A DNA stretch of 64,000 nt from Ulva prolifera. Taxonomy: Eukaryota > Chlorophyta > Ulvophyceae > Ulvales > Ulvaceae. The DNA lies in contig CM041196.1 of NCBI GenBank assembly GCA_023078555.1, positions 5,715,658 through 5,779,657 on the forward strand, given 5' to 3'. A program made the translations under genes and the position numbers. How positions within the stretch are numbered: the first letter of the stretch is position 1; every line of letters starts with the position of its first letter. Below the pieces are notes generated by a model that was not told where the DNA came from, ran no database searches, and saw only the letters and a list, made by a program, of their open reading frames with translations. Of the stretch, positions 47,901 through 64,000 are shown one piece after another.

Positions 47901-48489
47901 GACTACGCTTTGAGATCAACTGTTACAACTTGCAGAAGGAATCGAAGACAGCACCGGCCAAGCTGAGATCGCTTCCCGCCGCGAGCTCTTCGCGTAACGG
48001 GCTAACCTGCAGTAGCTGGTCAGACCAGTGACGGAGTGCAGAGGCTAAGTTCATATGAGCTCCTGCATTCAAAAGTCTGTCTAGTGTAGACGTTGCTTGG
48101 ATGGCCTGCGTAAGTCAGGCGTCGTCTCCATGACGCGGTGAGTGGGTTCGACAAAAGAAGACTTTCCATCTTTTGAAAGGTTCATAAGCGAGGACAATTC
48201 GCAGCATGCACGGTCTTTCAATCACGCCATTATCACACCAATGACCTACAGTGTCACTTCATGTCAAGGACTGTACAATGCTGAGCCAGCGTTCTGCAGA
48301 TCGCGTCTCCTGTTTGTACTTGCTCCAATTGCATTCTGCAACCGTGTAAAACGCAAACATTTGACCACGATCAAATATATTTACGACTGGTGTACTGTGT
48401 AATCTCGAGACCGAGGATCCTGCTGACCCAGGCTGCCTGCATCCGAAACCGATCTCTCCATCTTCAGGCAGATTTCAAGCGACCCAACC
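47901..48489. promoter_or_regulatory. Bidirectional upstream region of DRC4 and MCM4
   Basis: The two ATGs face away from each other across 589 bp. Both promoters should lie here. I could not assign a TATA box or an E2F-type site with confidence. Confidence 0.5.
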
Positions 48490-54575
<6,086 letters not shown>

Positions 54576-55972
54576 GGGGCCTCCCGGGCTGTGTCGAGTC
54601 AGTCTGCATCAGCTTGGTGCTGATGCCCGTGAGCGCCGCCTTCACGCCAGATCAACATTGCAGGACTTGATTTGTTGAGGCTTTGGGGAACCGCACGTGA
54701 CTGGGTGCCCATGAACCGGATTGGCGTAATTCTTTTGTGTTGAGGAATTCGTTTTGGTTGGCTTGCACATTTCATGTCTTTTTGCAAGGTGCCAAATATT
54801 TGCCTGCCTGAATTATGTCGTGATCAGTCAAGAAACTGGCTGTCAAAAATGTAAAGCTATCAATAGACTGCTGGAATGCGCCTGTGAGTAGCTTGAGCAA
54901 TGGAGAGTGTGTGTGCTTAGCAATGCCACGGACTGATTATTGGGCCATTGGCATGACGTGCCACCCAAGCCATGCTTTGCAAAGACCGAGTGTTCGGGAG
55001 ACGCATGCTTGTGGATATGTCACGAGCGTCCTGGATGACATTACGGTGTGCAAGAGGGAGATGTCAGGCACAGAGAAGTGAGATACTCGAATGGGATGCC
55101 AACACGCACGAATATTTGCAACGGACTCCACACATAATGCGAAAAACGGACTCCACACATAATGCCAACATCACAATTGTCTTTCATGAGTGCTATGCAC
55201 ACAGACTCTTCTGCATCATGAAGAAAGGAACCATCTTCCAAAATCAAATATACAGGGGCAGCATGAGTCGACGATCGACAGGCGCAGTTCGTGCGTCTCT
55301 GCGCATGCAGAGGCTGGGCTACTGGGGTGTACATCACGCTTATATGAGTGAGAACAATAGGTTTATGTGAGGCAAGCCTGCTGACAGGACGTGTAATCAG
55401 CGCCTGTCCTTGCACACGATGTGCAGTTCAGCCACAAGTGACCGCTCCCAATTGCAAAGACACGAAGCGAACCGGATTTCAAGCTGCATTATAGCGCCTA
55501 ACCATGCACAATGCTGGCACAGTGTTGGGTCTCCCGTGGAGCTGCGTAGAACAACAAGGCAAGGACGCAGATGCCAAAGACATGCGCAGTGAGCAAACAT
55601 ACAGCCGCCACAAGGCGTGGATAGAGGCCTTCGCAGGTGAACTGCTGTTCTGGTGAAGCTACAGTGGTCCGGCATGCTCCCTGGGAGTAACCTAGGCGTC
55701 GCACCAGGAACGCCATGGCATGCAGTCTAAGCAATTCTGTTCAGGGTGTCAATGCGGCATGGCAGTAACAACGCAGCCATTCGCGCCAGGTCAATGGCTG
55801 CTAAGTGCAGTTCGAATCAGTTGCGAGAAGGTACCGTTCAATTTGCTGGACAAGGTCTTTTGAAGCGTACTCGTGACTAGATTCGATTGTAAGCGCCACT
55901 CGTTACGGCGCAGATGCTGCCGACTGTGGCCTGATACTGGGGCACTATTTGAATTGCTTAGTTCGCTTCAGC
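54576..55972. other. Spacer between MCM4 and FabH genes
   Basis: No gene recognised. TGTAA near 54849 could end MCM4 transcripts. A 19-base direct repeat (cggactccacacataatgc) occurs twice near 55123 and 55148. The right part should hold the FabH promoter. Confidence 0.4.
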
Positions 55973-57670
55973 ATGGGGTACGAGTGCGTGACCCGGCCGC
56001 GCCTCTACCGCTGCCTCCATTCTGGATCGCTGCTGAGGGGTGTTGCCCGGAGGGTACAAGCGCAAGCCCAGACAGGCTGTGCTTTGCTAGGAGTAGGCAG
56101 TTCAGTTCCTGAGCAAGCTATTTCCAATGACGATCTTTCAAAGATCGTGGAGACGAACGACGAATGGATAGCACAACGCACGGGCATACGAAAGCGCCAT
56201 GTTCTCGGCAGCGGTGAAAGCATCGTCAGCCATGCAGCAGCCAGCTGCGAAAAGGCCCTGGAAATGGCCGGAGTCAGTCGGGAGGATGTTGATATGATCA
56301 TCATGGCAACCTCCAGTCCAGAGGACTTGTTCGGATCTGCAACACAGGCAAGGCATCTACTCTAATCTCGCAGCTGTGCTCCAACTCATCGCGCACGATC
56401 AGCTGCAAAGCTGTAAACTCTGCGAGATTGATTTATCTTTAACGGGGCTCTAAATCATCGCAGGTGCAACATGAGTTGGGGGTGACAGGTGTTGCCTTTG
56501 ACTTGACAGCTGCGTGCTCGGGCTTCGTGCTCGGGCTGATCACTGCATCACAGTTCATTCAGACTGGTGCCAGAAAGAATGTCCTGGTGATCGGAGCTGA
56601 CGCTCTCAGCAGATACGTTGACTGGAATGACCGAGGTGCGTCCCGCCTGCTTCGTCGCTCCTCTGCATCCGATGGTCTCATGCAGTGCGGTCATCATGCA
56701 TGGACAATAGAGGAATCCCCTGGGCGAGCTAATAGTCGCATGGAGTGAAGCATATATATTTCCGTGTCATGTGTCAATGGCATTGCACATGCAAGGCTAC
56801 ATGCTTTCTTGCATGAGACCTGACCGCTGCATGAAGCAGCTGACGGGTGCCTTGCCTGCTTCAACCACTGAATCCTGCTGCTCACCTCCATACTTGTCAC
56901 ATCTGTCAATGGAGCACGATGCAGGGACTTGCATTCTCTTTGGCGATGGCGCAGGGGCTGTCCTGCTCTCGGCCGCTGCAGAGGGCACCGAAGACGGCAT
57001 GCTTGCATTTGACATGCACTCAGATGGCAGCGGAGCGTGCCATTTGAACGCCCCCATCGACAAATGCAGCGCTGGGAAAGCTGATGGTGACAGCGAAGCC
57101 CGCAGCGCCCCCACGGCCTACGACAACATCTACATGGATGGCCAGGAGGTCTTCAAGTTTGCTGTGCGCGCTGTGCCAAGCACACTCAAGGCCGCCCTGG
57201 CCAGGGCCAGCATGACTGGTGAGGATGTTGACTGGCTGGTGATGCACCAGGCGAACCAGCGCATCCTCGACAGTGCAGCAAAGAAGCTCCGGATTGCGCC
57301 AGAGAAGGTGCGGCACCCCTTTACATGTCAGGCCGAAGCACTGTGCAAGGTGCCAAGGGAGTCATGGCTGTGCACATGAGACTCCACACTTTGCCCCGCT
57401 GCATCCCTTGATGCTGTGAGACTGTGATGTTCCCGGACAGCGCTGTCTTGCAGTGGCATTCCTATTGTGCAGCAGTATGTATCCTAAGCGCTGGCGTTGT
57501 TGCAGGTTGTGAGTAACCTGGGAGAGTATGGGAATACTAGCGCCGCGTCTGTACCCATCGCTCTAGACGAGGCTGTGAGATCTGGCAGGATCAAGGACAA
57601 AGACATCCTTGCTCTAGCTGGCTTCGGAGCTGGGCTGACGTGGACATCAGTTATTGCTCGGTGGAGGTGA
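55973..57670 (+). CDS. fabH: 3-oxoacyl-ACP synthase III (KAS III)
   Basis: Exons 55973..56347, 56464..56635, 56925..57307, 57506..57670 give 364 aa. KAS III condenses acetyl-CoA with malonyl-ACP to start type II fatty acid synthesis, in the plastid in algae. The first 40 residues ([18 protein letters not shown] onward) are basic and Ser/Leu-containing, like a transit peptide. Landmarks are [30 protein letters not shown], the active-site Cys143 in [19 protein letters not shown], His290 in [10 protein letters not shown] and Asn320 in [11 protein letters not shown]. The Cys-His-Asn triad is complete and the His-Asn spacing of 30 equals that of the bacterial enzyme. Exon 1 ends at a non-canonical GC donor (CAG then GCAAGG); intron 2 and 3 donors are GTGCGT and GTGCGG. 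An insert of about 15 residues ([17 protein letters not shown]) precedes the His region. Confidence 0.95.
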
Positions 57671-58091
57671 CTGCGTGATAGTTGCAAGCACCCTCTGTGT
57701 GGGCTAGGGTAGGCGCTGATGCGTGGGATGATGATGGCTAGTGCTCAAACTGAATTTGCACTATGTGTACATATCGCACTTGCCTTATTTCCTGGGAATC
57801 GGTTCATCAGTGCATGTGCGATCGGACTGTTGCATCCGTCTGTGGCATGAAGAGTGCGCCATGCATTGCCACCACCCCTCGCTTGCAGTTCGGAGCACAC
57901 AGACGGTGGGCAGCCGCACGTGTCAGTGTGAATCAGGCACGACATCGACGAAGAAGCTAAAGTGAGCAACATGTTGATCGGTCTGTCGCGCCGTGACCAG
58001 TTCGCAAACACTGAATTTGGTGCCAGGTAGCTCCACCCGCGTGTCTTCACCAGATTCGTCGCAGCGTACAGAACCAGCACGTGTGCTCAAT
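57671..58091. other. Spacer upstream of the U2AF-like gene
   Basis: About 420 bp. A forward frame opens from about 57993 in phase with the next ATG; an acceptor-like ccag at 58024-58027 allows a 5' untranslated exon. Nothing else was recognised. Confidence 0.4.
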
Positions 58092-61000
58092 ATGGATGAA
58101 CCACCCCCTCCTGGCCTAGAGCCAGAGGTGTACTATACCCCAGCGCCGCAGGCAGCACCAGCGCCCATCCCGACAGTGTATCAACCACCGCCGGTTCCCT
58201 ATATGCCGCCACGTCCAGACCCTCCGATACAGGAACCTCCTGTAGCTGTAGAAGTTTCGGAAGACCCTTCGCCAGAGCCACCCAAGCCAAGAGCGCCGAA
58301 AGCAAGCGTCGCTGTACTGCAAGGAGGTCGTAAACTCGCTCTGAGCTCGCAGAAGAGCAACCTCGCAAGTAGACTATTAGCACGATCATCTCAGCAGCAG
58401 AAATCACCGCACAGGTTGAAGCAGGCGAGCTTACGAACTGACGGTCAACCACATGCTGACGCAGTCTTCGCTGCTAGTCCTCCCCCCGAGGATGAAGCAG
58501 TCGACGTCTTGTCGGCAGATGGGATTCCTGAACCAGTTCCAGCCTATCCTGCGCATTCAGAACGGAGGTCTAGATCGGGATCACCCCGTCGTGCGCTCCC
58601 ACTATTGCTTCTCGACCATGCACCGCATGCTGTAGCTTGTGCCACTGCAGTAGACTTGGGGCACGTCCAGTCAACAGCAAGCAACTATATAGCTCTGCAG
58701 GTCGCTTGCGGTCAATTTCCCCTCGCAGGACTGCTTCACCTGTAGCACGAAGCAAACCTCGTCGGAGCTCCGCCCCACAGCGTGCCTCACCTGCACTTCC
58801 CACGATGACCCGGCCCGCTGGCAAGGCTCAACTTCTAGCACAGTCAGATGATGACAGTGACATCGATGACCGGCTTGTGCCCATGAGTGGCAAGCAGCCC
58901 GTCTCGCATGCCTCTCCACGCCAGCTGCAGGCGTTTCCCACAGGCAAGCAACAACAAAGAGCATCAGCGCGTGCAGTCAACCAAAGCCCATCTCTATCCC
59001 CGCCAAGAGTTTCTGCAGCATTGCTGAAGCCGTTGAAGGCCGCACCAGTCATCCGGTCCGTTTCCAGGTCGCCTGCTCGTGCCCAGCCCTCACCTCCCAT
59101 CCCAACACGGCCACCTTCAGACAGCAGGAAACGAGTCACACGCCGCCAGCTATCAGAGGATGACGACGAAGACGATATTGCTGCTGTGACCGCACAGGCC
59201 AGCCCCAGTGGGCAGGGCGGTGCTGCAAAGCGGCGTTTCCGACCCCGTGCATCCCGCAGCCCGCCACGCCACGTGTCTGCCTCCCCGCTACCGTCCCGCT
59301 CCCCATCGCCTGCCCCAAAACACAAACGCCAGCGCGCGGTCCCTGCCCACCGGTCACGCTCCCCCGCAGCACCACCAGGGCATCCGCGCAACCCACCTCG
59401 TGCTGCGTCCCCCTCACACCGTGGACCTCCCCACGCTTCCCGGTATCCCGCAAGATCGCCACCTCCGCTTGATATGCGTGGCCCCGCACCCCATCCGCCC
59501 CACAGCTACCCAGTGTCGCCACGTGGGCAGGCAGCTGGGATGGATCTGCGATTCCGGGAGCGCCCTCAGCCACACCACGGCCCTCCTCCGGGCCACTGGC
59601 CTCCCCCGGCAGCATGGGGCCCACCGCATGGCCCAAGCCGCCACGCCCGGCCCGGCGACCTTTCGCCGCCTCAGGTGCAGCAGCGGCGCAGCCATGGCCG
59701 TGACCTCCGGCGATCCCAGGGCCACCCACACGCACCACGCACACGCACGCCGTCCCCCCACGCGCCGCGCGCAGGCCGCGGCAACGACGGCCCAAGATCT
59801 TACAGCCCTGTCCGGCAGCAGCACTCGGCACCGGGGCGGGCCCCGACCCGCTCGAACTCGCCTGGGAGATACTCCCCCTCACCCGCCCGTCGCAGCCTCC
59901 GGCCTGACCACCGTAGCCACTCCCGGTCCCGCGGCCATGAAGATTACTCGCGCCCGTATACGTCTCGCAGCCCACACCGTTCATCGTACCCCCCCGCCCG
60001 CGCGGTTTCCCCCCACAGAGCCTCGCCGCCACTGGACGGCGGCGTCCGCCGCCGCAGCATTTCGAGGGCTGGCGTAGATGCCGACCAGGGCGCGCGGCGT
60101 CATGCGTCCCCACCCCACCGCCGCTCCTCCTCCCAGGTTTCCCCTGACCACAGCCTGGGCGGTGCGAAGGCGTCGAAGCCGTCGCCGCACAGCGCGCTGG
60201 CGAAAGCGCGCGGCCGTGGCGCGGTCGGCCTGAGGTCCGCTGGAGCCTGGCGCCGCAGCTCATCCATGCGGCCATCATACTCGCGGTCGCGGTCCCGGTC
60301 GCGGTCCCGGTCCCCGGAGCAGCGTGGCTCCATGCCCCAGGCCGGGCCGGGCCCCAGCGCACACACACAGAAGAGCGCATCGCCGCGGAGGGGCCCCTCC
60401 CCCGTGCAATGGGCGCCGCCGCCGCGACCACGCGAGGACTCACCCCACAAGGCGCAACGCAGCCGCTCGCCGTCACAGCACATGCAAGAGCCTGTGAACC
60501 GGCGGAAACGCGGCTGGGATATGTCTCAGGGCGCGGCCGCCCTCGACAGCGAGCGCAGCCCGCCGCCGTCTGCGGCTGCGCCCGAACACGCCGGCCCGCC
60601 GCCTGCAGCCATCCGGGACTCCCCAGCCGGAGCGCCGCCGTGGCAGCGGCCTGGGGGCGGCGCTACGCCTCCTACTGAGCAGCCCGGGGCGGTCGCGGCG
60701 GTGTCTGCGGCAGCGCCGCCTCGAGGGGCTGAGGCGTCCCCGCTGCCGGCCGTGTCGCCCCCTGTCGCAGCACCGACAGAACCCGTTCAAGCGCCAGCAC
60801 CTCCCCCGAAGAAGCCCCCTGCACCACTCGTACGGCGCTGCATCTAGCTGCTCCCGCACCTGGCCACCGGCACAGCACGCCTGTAGCTGCGCAAGTGTCG
60901 ACATCAACCCACATACATGCGCATAGCCTGCACGGGCATGTTCCCTGTCATCTGCCGACGTCCATGCACCGAAATGAACAATTTGGCGCTCAGCACCGAT

Positions 61001-63018
61001 TGACACTGATAAGTCAATCGACGAGCGTGCGTGATTGTGCACGTGACACAGGATGCATGCATGCAGCCGCACCTGCACGCGCGCCGGCTCCAGATCACCG
61101 GTGCGCCCGTGTCCGCCTCGGCGCCAGAGCTGGAGCGGCTGCTGAACCGCGCCATGCGTGCGGCTGGGCTGTCCACGGCCCCCGGGGCCCCCGTCGTCAC
61201 CGCGTCCGTGCGGCCCGCCGACCGTTCGGCGCACATCGAGTTTGCGACCCCGGCCGACGCCGCCAATGCGTTTGCGCTTGACGGCCTCATGTGCCGCGGC
61301 ATGCGTCTGCGCCTCCAGCGCCCCCCCACATTTGACCTCGCCAAGGTAAGACACTACCTCCTGTTCCCCGCCCGCCGCAATGCATTGGTGAAGCAGAGAC
61401 GCATGCGATGGGGCAGGCACGCATGCACACCCCTTCTTCATATGTTGACGGCAGCGTCTGTCGTCCGCGGGAGCGGGATGTTGTCATCAGCTACACCTCG
61501 TTGATGTCATGACAGTGCCGCCGCGATGCCACCTCGTCACCAGCCGAATGGCCGAGTCTGCCGTGTGTGAAACCCGACTTCCTAAAATCGCCTCTACTAT
61601 TCTGGGGGGGTCCTTCATGGTGCAGCAGTTGCAGTACCAGGTCTGCCTACGCACTCCTGGTCACACGGTGTGTGCGCGGTGCAGGCGCGGCTGCTCGGGC
61701 CGGTGGCGCCGCAGCGGGAGCGCCTCAACCTCGAGCGCATCGCGATCGTCGTGGACCTGCTCAACAACTTCCCCACGCGCGCGCTCGCCGACCGCCTGCC
61801 GGTCGACATGCCGGCGGACAGCGTGCGCAGCGCGCTGCAGGCCGTGCCGGGCGTCATGGCCGCGACCGTCATCGACCTTGACGCCGCCGGCGCCCCGTTA
61901 GCCGTCGCTGCGTCGGCCGCCGTTGACGCCTCTGCTGCTGTGCGCAACCCCCCCCCCCCCCCCCCGCCCCCCAGGCCGCACTGCAGCTTTTTACGCTTTT
62001 GCAGTGACGATGGAGAGAGGTCGGGATTACCGGCAGGCAGCAGCGCTGCAGCATCCGTGACTGTGTGTGCTCATGCATGCGTGATAACACCGCCAGGATG
62101 TCATGAACGCATCGAGGACTTCAGAGCCCAGGGGTCCAAGCTCAGATCTATCTCACATGCCGGGCTTGCAACCGGCAGCCCTTCGTCCCAGTATGCCATG
62201 CTGTGCTGGGAAAAAACCCTTGGGCATCGGTGCTGCTGCAGGGGGCGTCAGCGCGGAAGCCCGGGGGGCGTGCTGCTGTGGTCGAGATCTCGGCAGTCGC
62301 GTCGCTGGACGCCGTGCTGCGGTCGCTCAACACGCTGCGCGTCGGCGGCCACCCCGTGACGGCGTCGCGCATGGCCGCGCCCGTGGAGGTCGTCAACTCC
62401 CTGCAGGCGCTCGAGGACGAGCACGAGGCGCACCTTGTAGCCACTGTCGGAGCTGACGGCGAGGTGCGGCGCTGCCAGACCCCGTTTGATCAGTACTGGC
62501 GAGACATGCGTGCGCATGCATGGTGAGCATGGTCACCGTACGCTGTAAGCATGCAGCCGGTGACGGCTGTGCGCCGTGATGGGGTCGTGTGTTGAGGCAA
62601 ACATCAGGTGCTGAGGGGCGGCCGTGCGTGCTTGCAGGGCGGGAGCGCTGGCGTGAGGCTGAAGGCGATGCTGAGTCAAGACGCCGCGGAGGGGCAGGCA
62701 GCGGCGGTGCGCCATGACATCGCCGCCGTCGCGCGCCGCTACGGGGACCTCCTCGCCGTGCGCCTCCCCGAAGCTGCCCCGGCCGCCGCGGCAGCTGCCG
62801 GCGGCAGCGGCGGCGGCGCGGGCGGCGGTTCTAGCCCGGGCGGTGACCCTGCCGAAGACGCGGTCCCGGCGGCTGATGGTGAGGGGCCACCTGCGTGGAA
62901 GGGGGATGTTGTGCTGAGCTATCGGTCGCTGGAGGCTGCGGAGCGGGCCGCGGAGGCGCTGCAGGGGCGGGTGTTTGATGGGAAGCCGCTCATGCCTGTC
63001 ATTGAGCCTGTCAACTGA
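58092..63018 (+). CDS. U2AF2-like: U2AF large-subunit-like splicing factor
   Basis: Six exons, 58092..58590, 58701..60829, 61067..61345, 61685..61939, 62242..62463 and 62638..63018, keep phase and give 1,254 aa. ATG 58092 starts MDEPPPPGLEPEVYYTP. Residues to about 870 are a huge Arg/Ser/Pro/His-rich region with many SP, RS and SRSRSRSRS tracts. RRM1 (exon 3) has LERLLNRAMRAAGLSTAPG, AHIEFATPADAANAFALDG and RLRLQRP, matching U2AF65 RRM1. A divergent RRM2 is split over exons 4-5 (VDMPADSVRSALQAVPG; EISAVASLDAVLRSLNTL). Exon 6 is a UHM-type RRM3 (VRLKAMLSQ, RRYGDLLAVRLPE, VVLSYRSLEAAERAAEAL) with the R-x-F motif GRVFDG. Human U2AF65 is 475 aa with a short RS domain, so the extension is unusual. 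It should recognise polypyrimidine tract and branch factor in the nucleus. It may be a paralogue and not the core U2AF; RRM2 is weak. Confidence 0.85.
61950..61972 (+). repeat. Poly-C run in a U2AF-like intron
   Basis: About 20 C with a single G begins ten bases after the exon 4 donor. It is low-complexity sequence; its exact length is uncertain. Confidence 0.85.
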
Positions 63019-64000
63019 GCACTTGGCCAGCCTTGTTAGGGCAGGTGTCCGGATCAGCGGTATGTTGCATGCTGCCGTGTTACACGGGGAAGCCGCGCCT
63101 GGCCCGTGGGAACGTGACGCATGCAGCCCAGGATTCATGACCTGCCCCCGCCGCCATGCTGGTGTGTTGTTCTGAGATGGGCGGCTGTTGCTTGCACACA
63201 GGTTCAATGTTTACTGACCTGGCCGCAACTGCCATGGAGCTCCCCGTACTGGCTGCAACTGCGTCCTGGAGATGCGGCTGAACCCTTGAAGACGCTCTGT
63301 CGGGGCTCGTGCCTTGAGCTTCTGGTGGGTTTGCTGTAGTGTTGGACGTACGCGGCTGGCAATGAAAGCAGGCATTTGAGGTGGAGCGTTATTGATGGCT
63401 CACCACTTGGTGCCACCAGCATCCATTAGGCGGGGCGGGGTGCACTGTGATGGTAGTTGCAGTACAGCGATATCATATGCAGCCTGGACAGGCACGTCCA
63501 TGGGCATGTGACGGGGGCTGTGGCCGCCCACGCCACTCTAGGTGCTACACTACCTGGGCGGATATGCATATTTGCGTAGCCCATCCGCCTTGAGGCGATT
63601 TTTACCTGATGCTCTGTGGTAACAGTCCAGAAAACACGATCCTGCAGAATGTATGCTGCCATGCCAGCGTGTTGTCTGCATCACACCATACTGGAGACAA
63701 CAACGACGTATGATACTTGTACTGGAGTTGAGTAACAAAAGACCTAAACCTGAAACTCAATTGACTATTGCCACCCTGTTTTTGGGGGGGGTTTTCTTTG
63801 GTAGGCTGCGGATCAGTCTTTCTTTGGTAGTGTACGGACTATGCAAGGGTTGTAAACAGCTGAATACCAGTGTGAGTTTGCGGTTCCCCGTGGCCACAGG
63901 TGCTGCCGCCAGTATTCGTTGCGATACCCCAATCATTGGAGCCCTGCCAAGTATTCCGCCCTGCCATGGTGTGTGCATGTCAGACATCGTTGCCATGAGG
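63019..64000. other. Spacer after the U2AF-like gene
   Basis: No gene, RNA or repeat recognised apart from a short G-run at 63783-63790. It should include the 3' untranslated region of the U2AF-like gene. Confidence 0.4.

Noticed and set aside
59136-60476. 446-codon minus frame antisense to the U2AF-like gene
   Set aside because: It is a shadow of low-complexity RS codons; the composition (Gly/Arg/Ala) follows from the sense strand.

Overview
The window is nuclear DNA of a eukaryotic green alga, most likely a core chlorophyte and probably a trebouxiophyte. That placement is inference from gene content and style, not from a search. Genes are broken into many short exons with clean GT-AG introns, very often with a GTGCG(N) donor and a TGCAG acceptor. 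Spacers are rich in TGCATG-like words. Proteins point to a plant-type plastid (KAS III with a leader, a DUF3119 protein), to plant/algal families (IPT9-type tRNA isopentenyltransferase, PMP-repeat surface protein) and to a cilium (DRC4/GAS8 and LRRC51). There are no operons, tRNA or rRNA genes, or CRISPR arrays.

Layout. 0-6.2 kb: mostly non-coding, with a decayed retrotransposon-like segment (3.2-4.1 kb) and one possible orphan terminal exon. 6.2-7.6 kb: LRRC51 (-). 10.0-14.2 kb: a large secreted/membrane protein (-) with a Pro-Ala-Asp repeat, a thrombospondin type 1 module, EGF-like modules and a C-terminal membrane helix. 15.2 kb: an 84-bp perfect palindrome beside a 24-bp one. 16.2-17.1 kb: the 3' part of an unrecognised Cys-rich gene (-). 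17.6-22.3 kb: a bZIP transcription factor (-). 25.5-29.1 kb: tRNA dimethylallyltransferase (-), whose last intron holds a hAT-like MITE. 29.9-32.5 kb: RNA polymerase III subunit RPC5 (+), with a SINE-like element in an intron. 35.1-37.9 kb: a PMP-repeat beta-helix membrane protein (-). 42.1-43.7 kb: an unrecognised helical protein (+). 44.7-45.4 kb: DUF3119 protein (+). 45.6-47.9 kb: DRC4/GAS8 (-). 48.5-54.6 kb: MCM4 (+), with two more SINE-like copies. 56.0-57.7 kb: KAS III/FabH (+). 58.1-63.0 kb: U2AF large-subunit-like splicing factor (+) with a very long RS domain.

Exon boundaries were assigned by hand by matching splice sites, codon phase and family continuity. For LRRC51, bZIP, IPT, DRC4, MCM4, FabH, PMP and U2AF every junction keeps phase, so these models are strong but unproven without transcripts. 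The genes serve general cell functions (replication licensing, Pol III transcription, tRNA modification, splicing, plastid fatty acid synthesis, cilium motility, cell surface) and do not form one pathway.

The most interesting signals are the mobile elements beside splice donors (a 364-bp MITE with a perfect 8-bp target duplication, and a three-copy tRNA-related SINE-like family), the perfect palindrome, the GTGCG donor bias, a duplicated splice acceptor in DRC4 that would make a poison variant, and the stop-free repeat carrying a one-base frame break.
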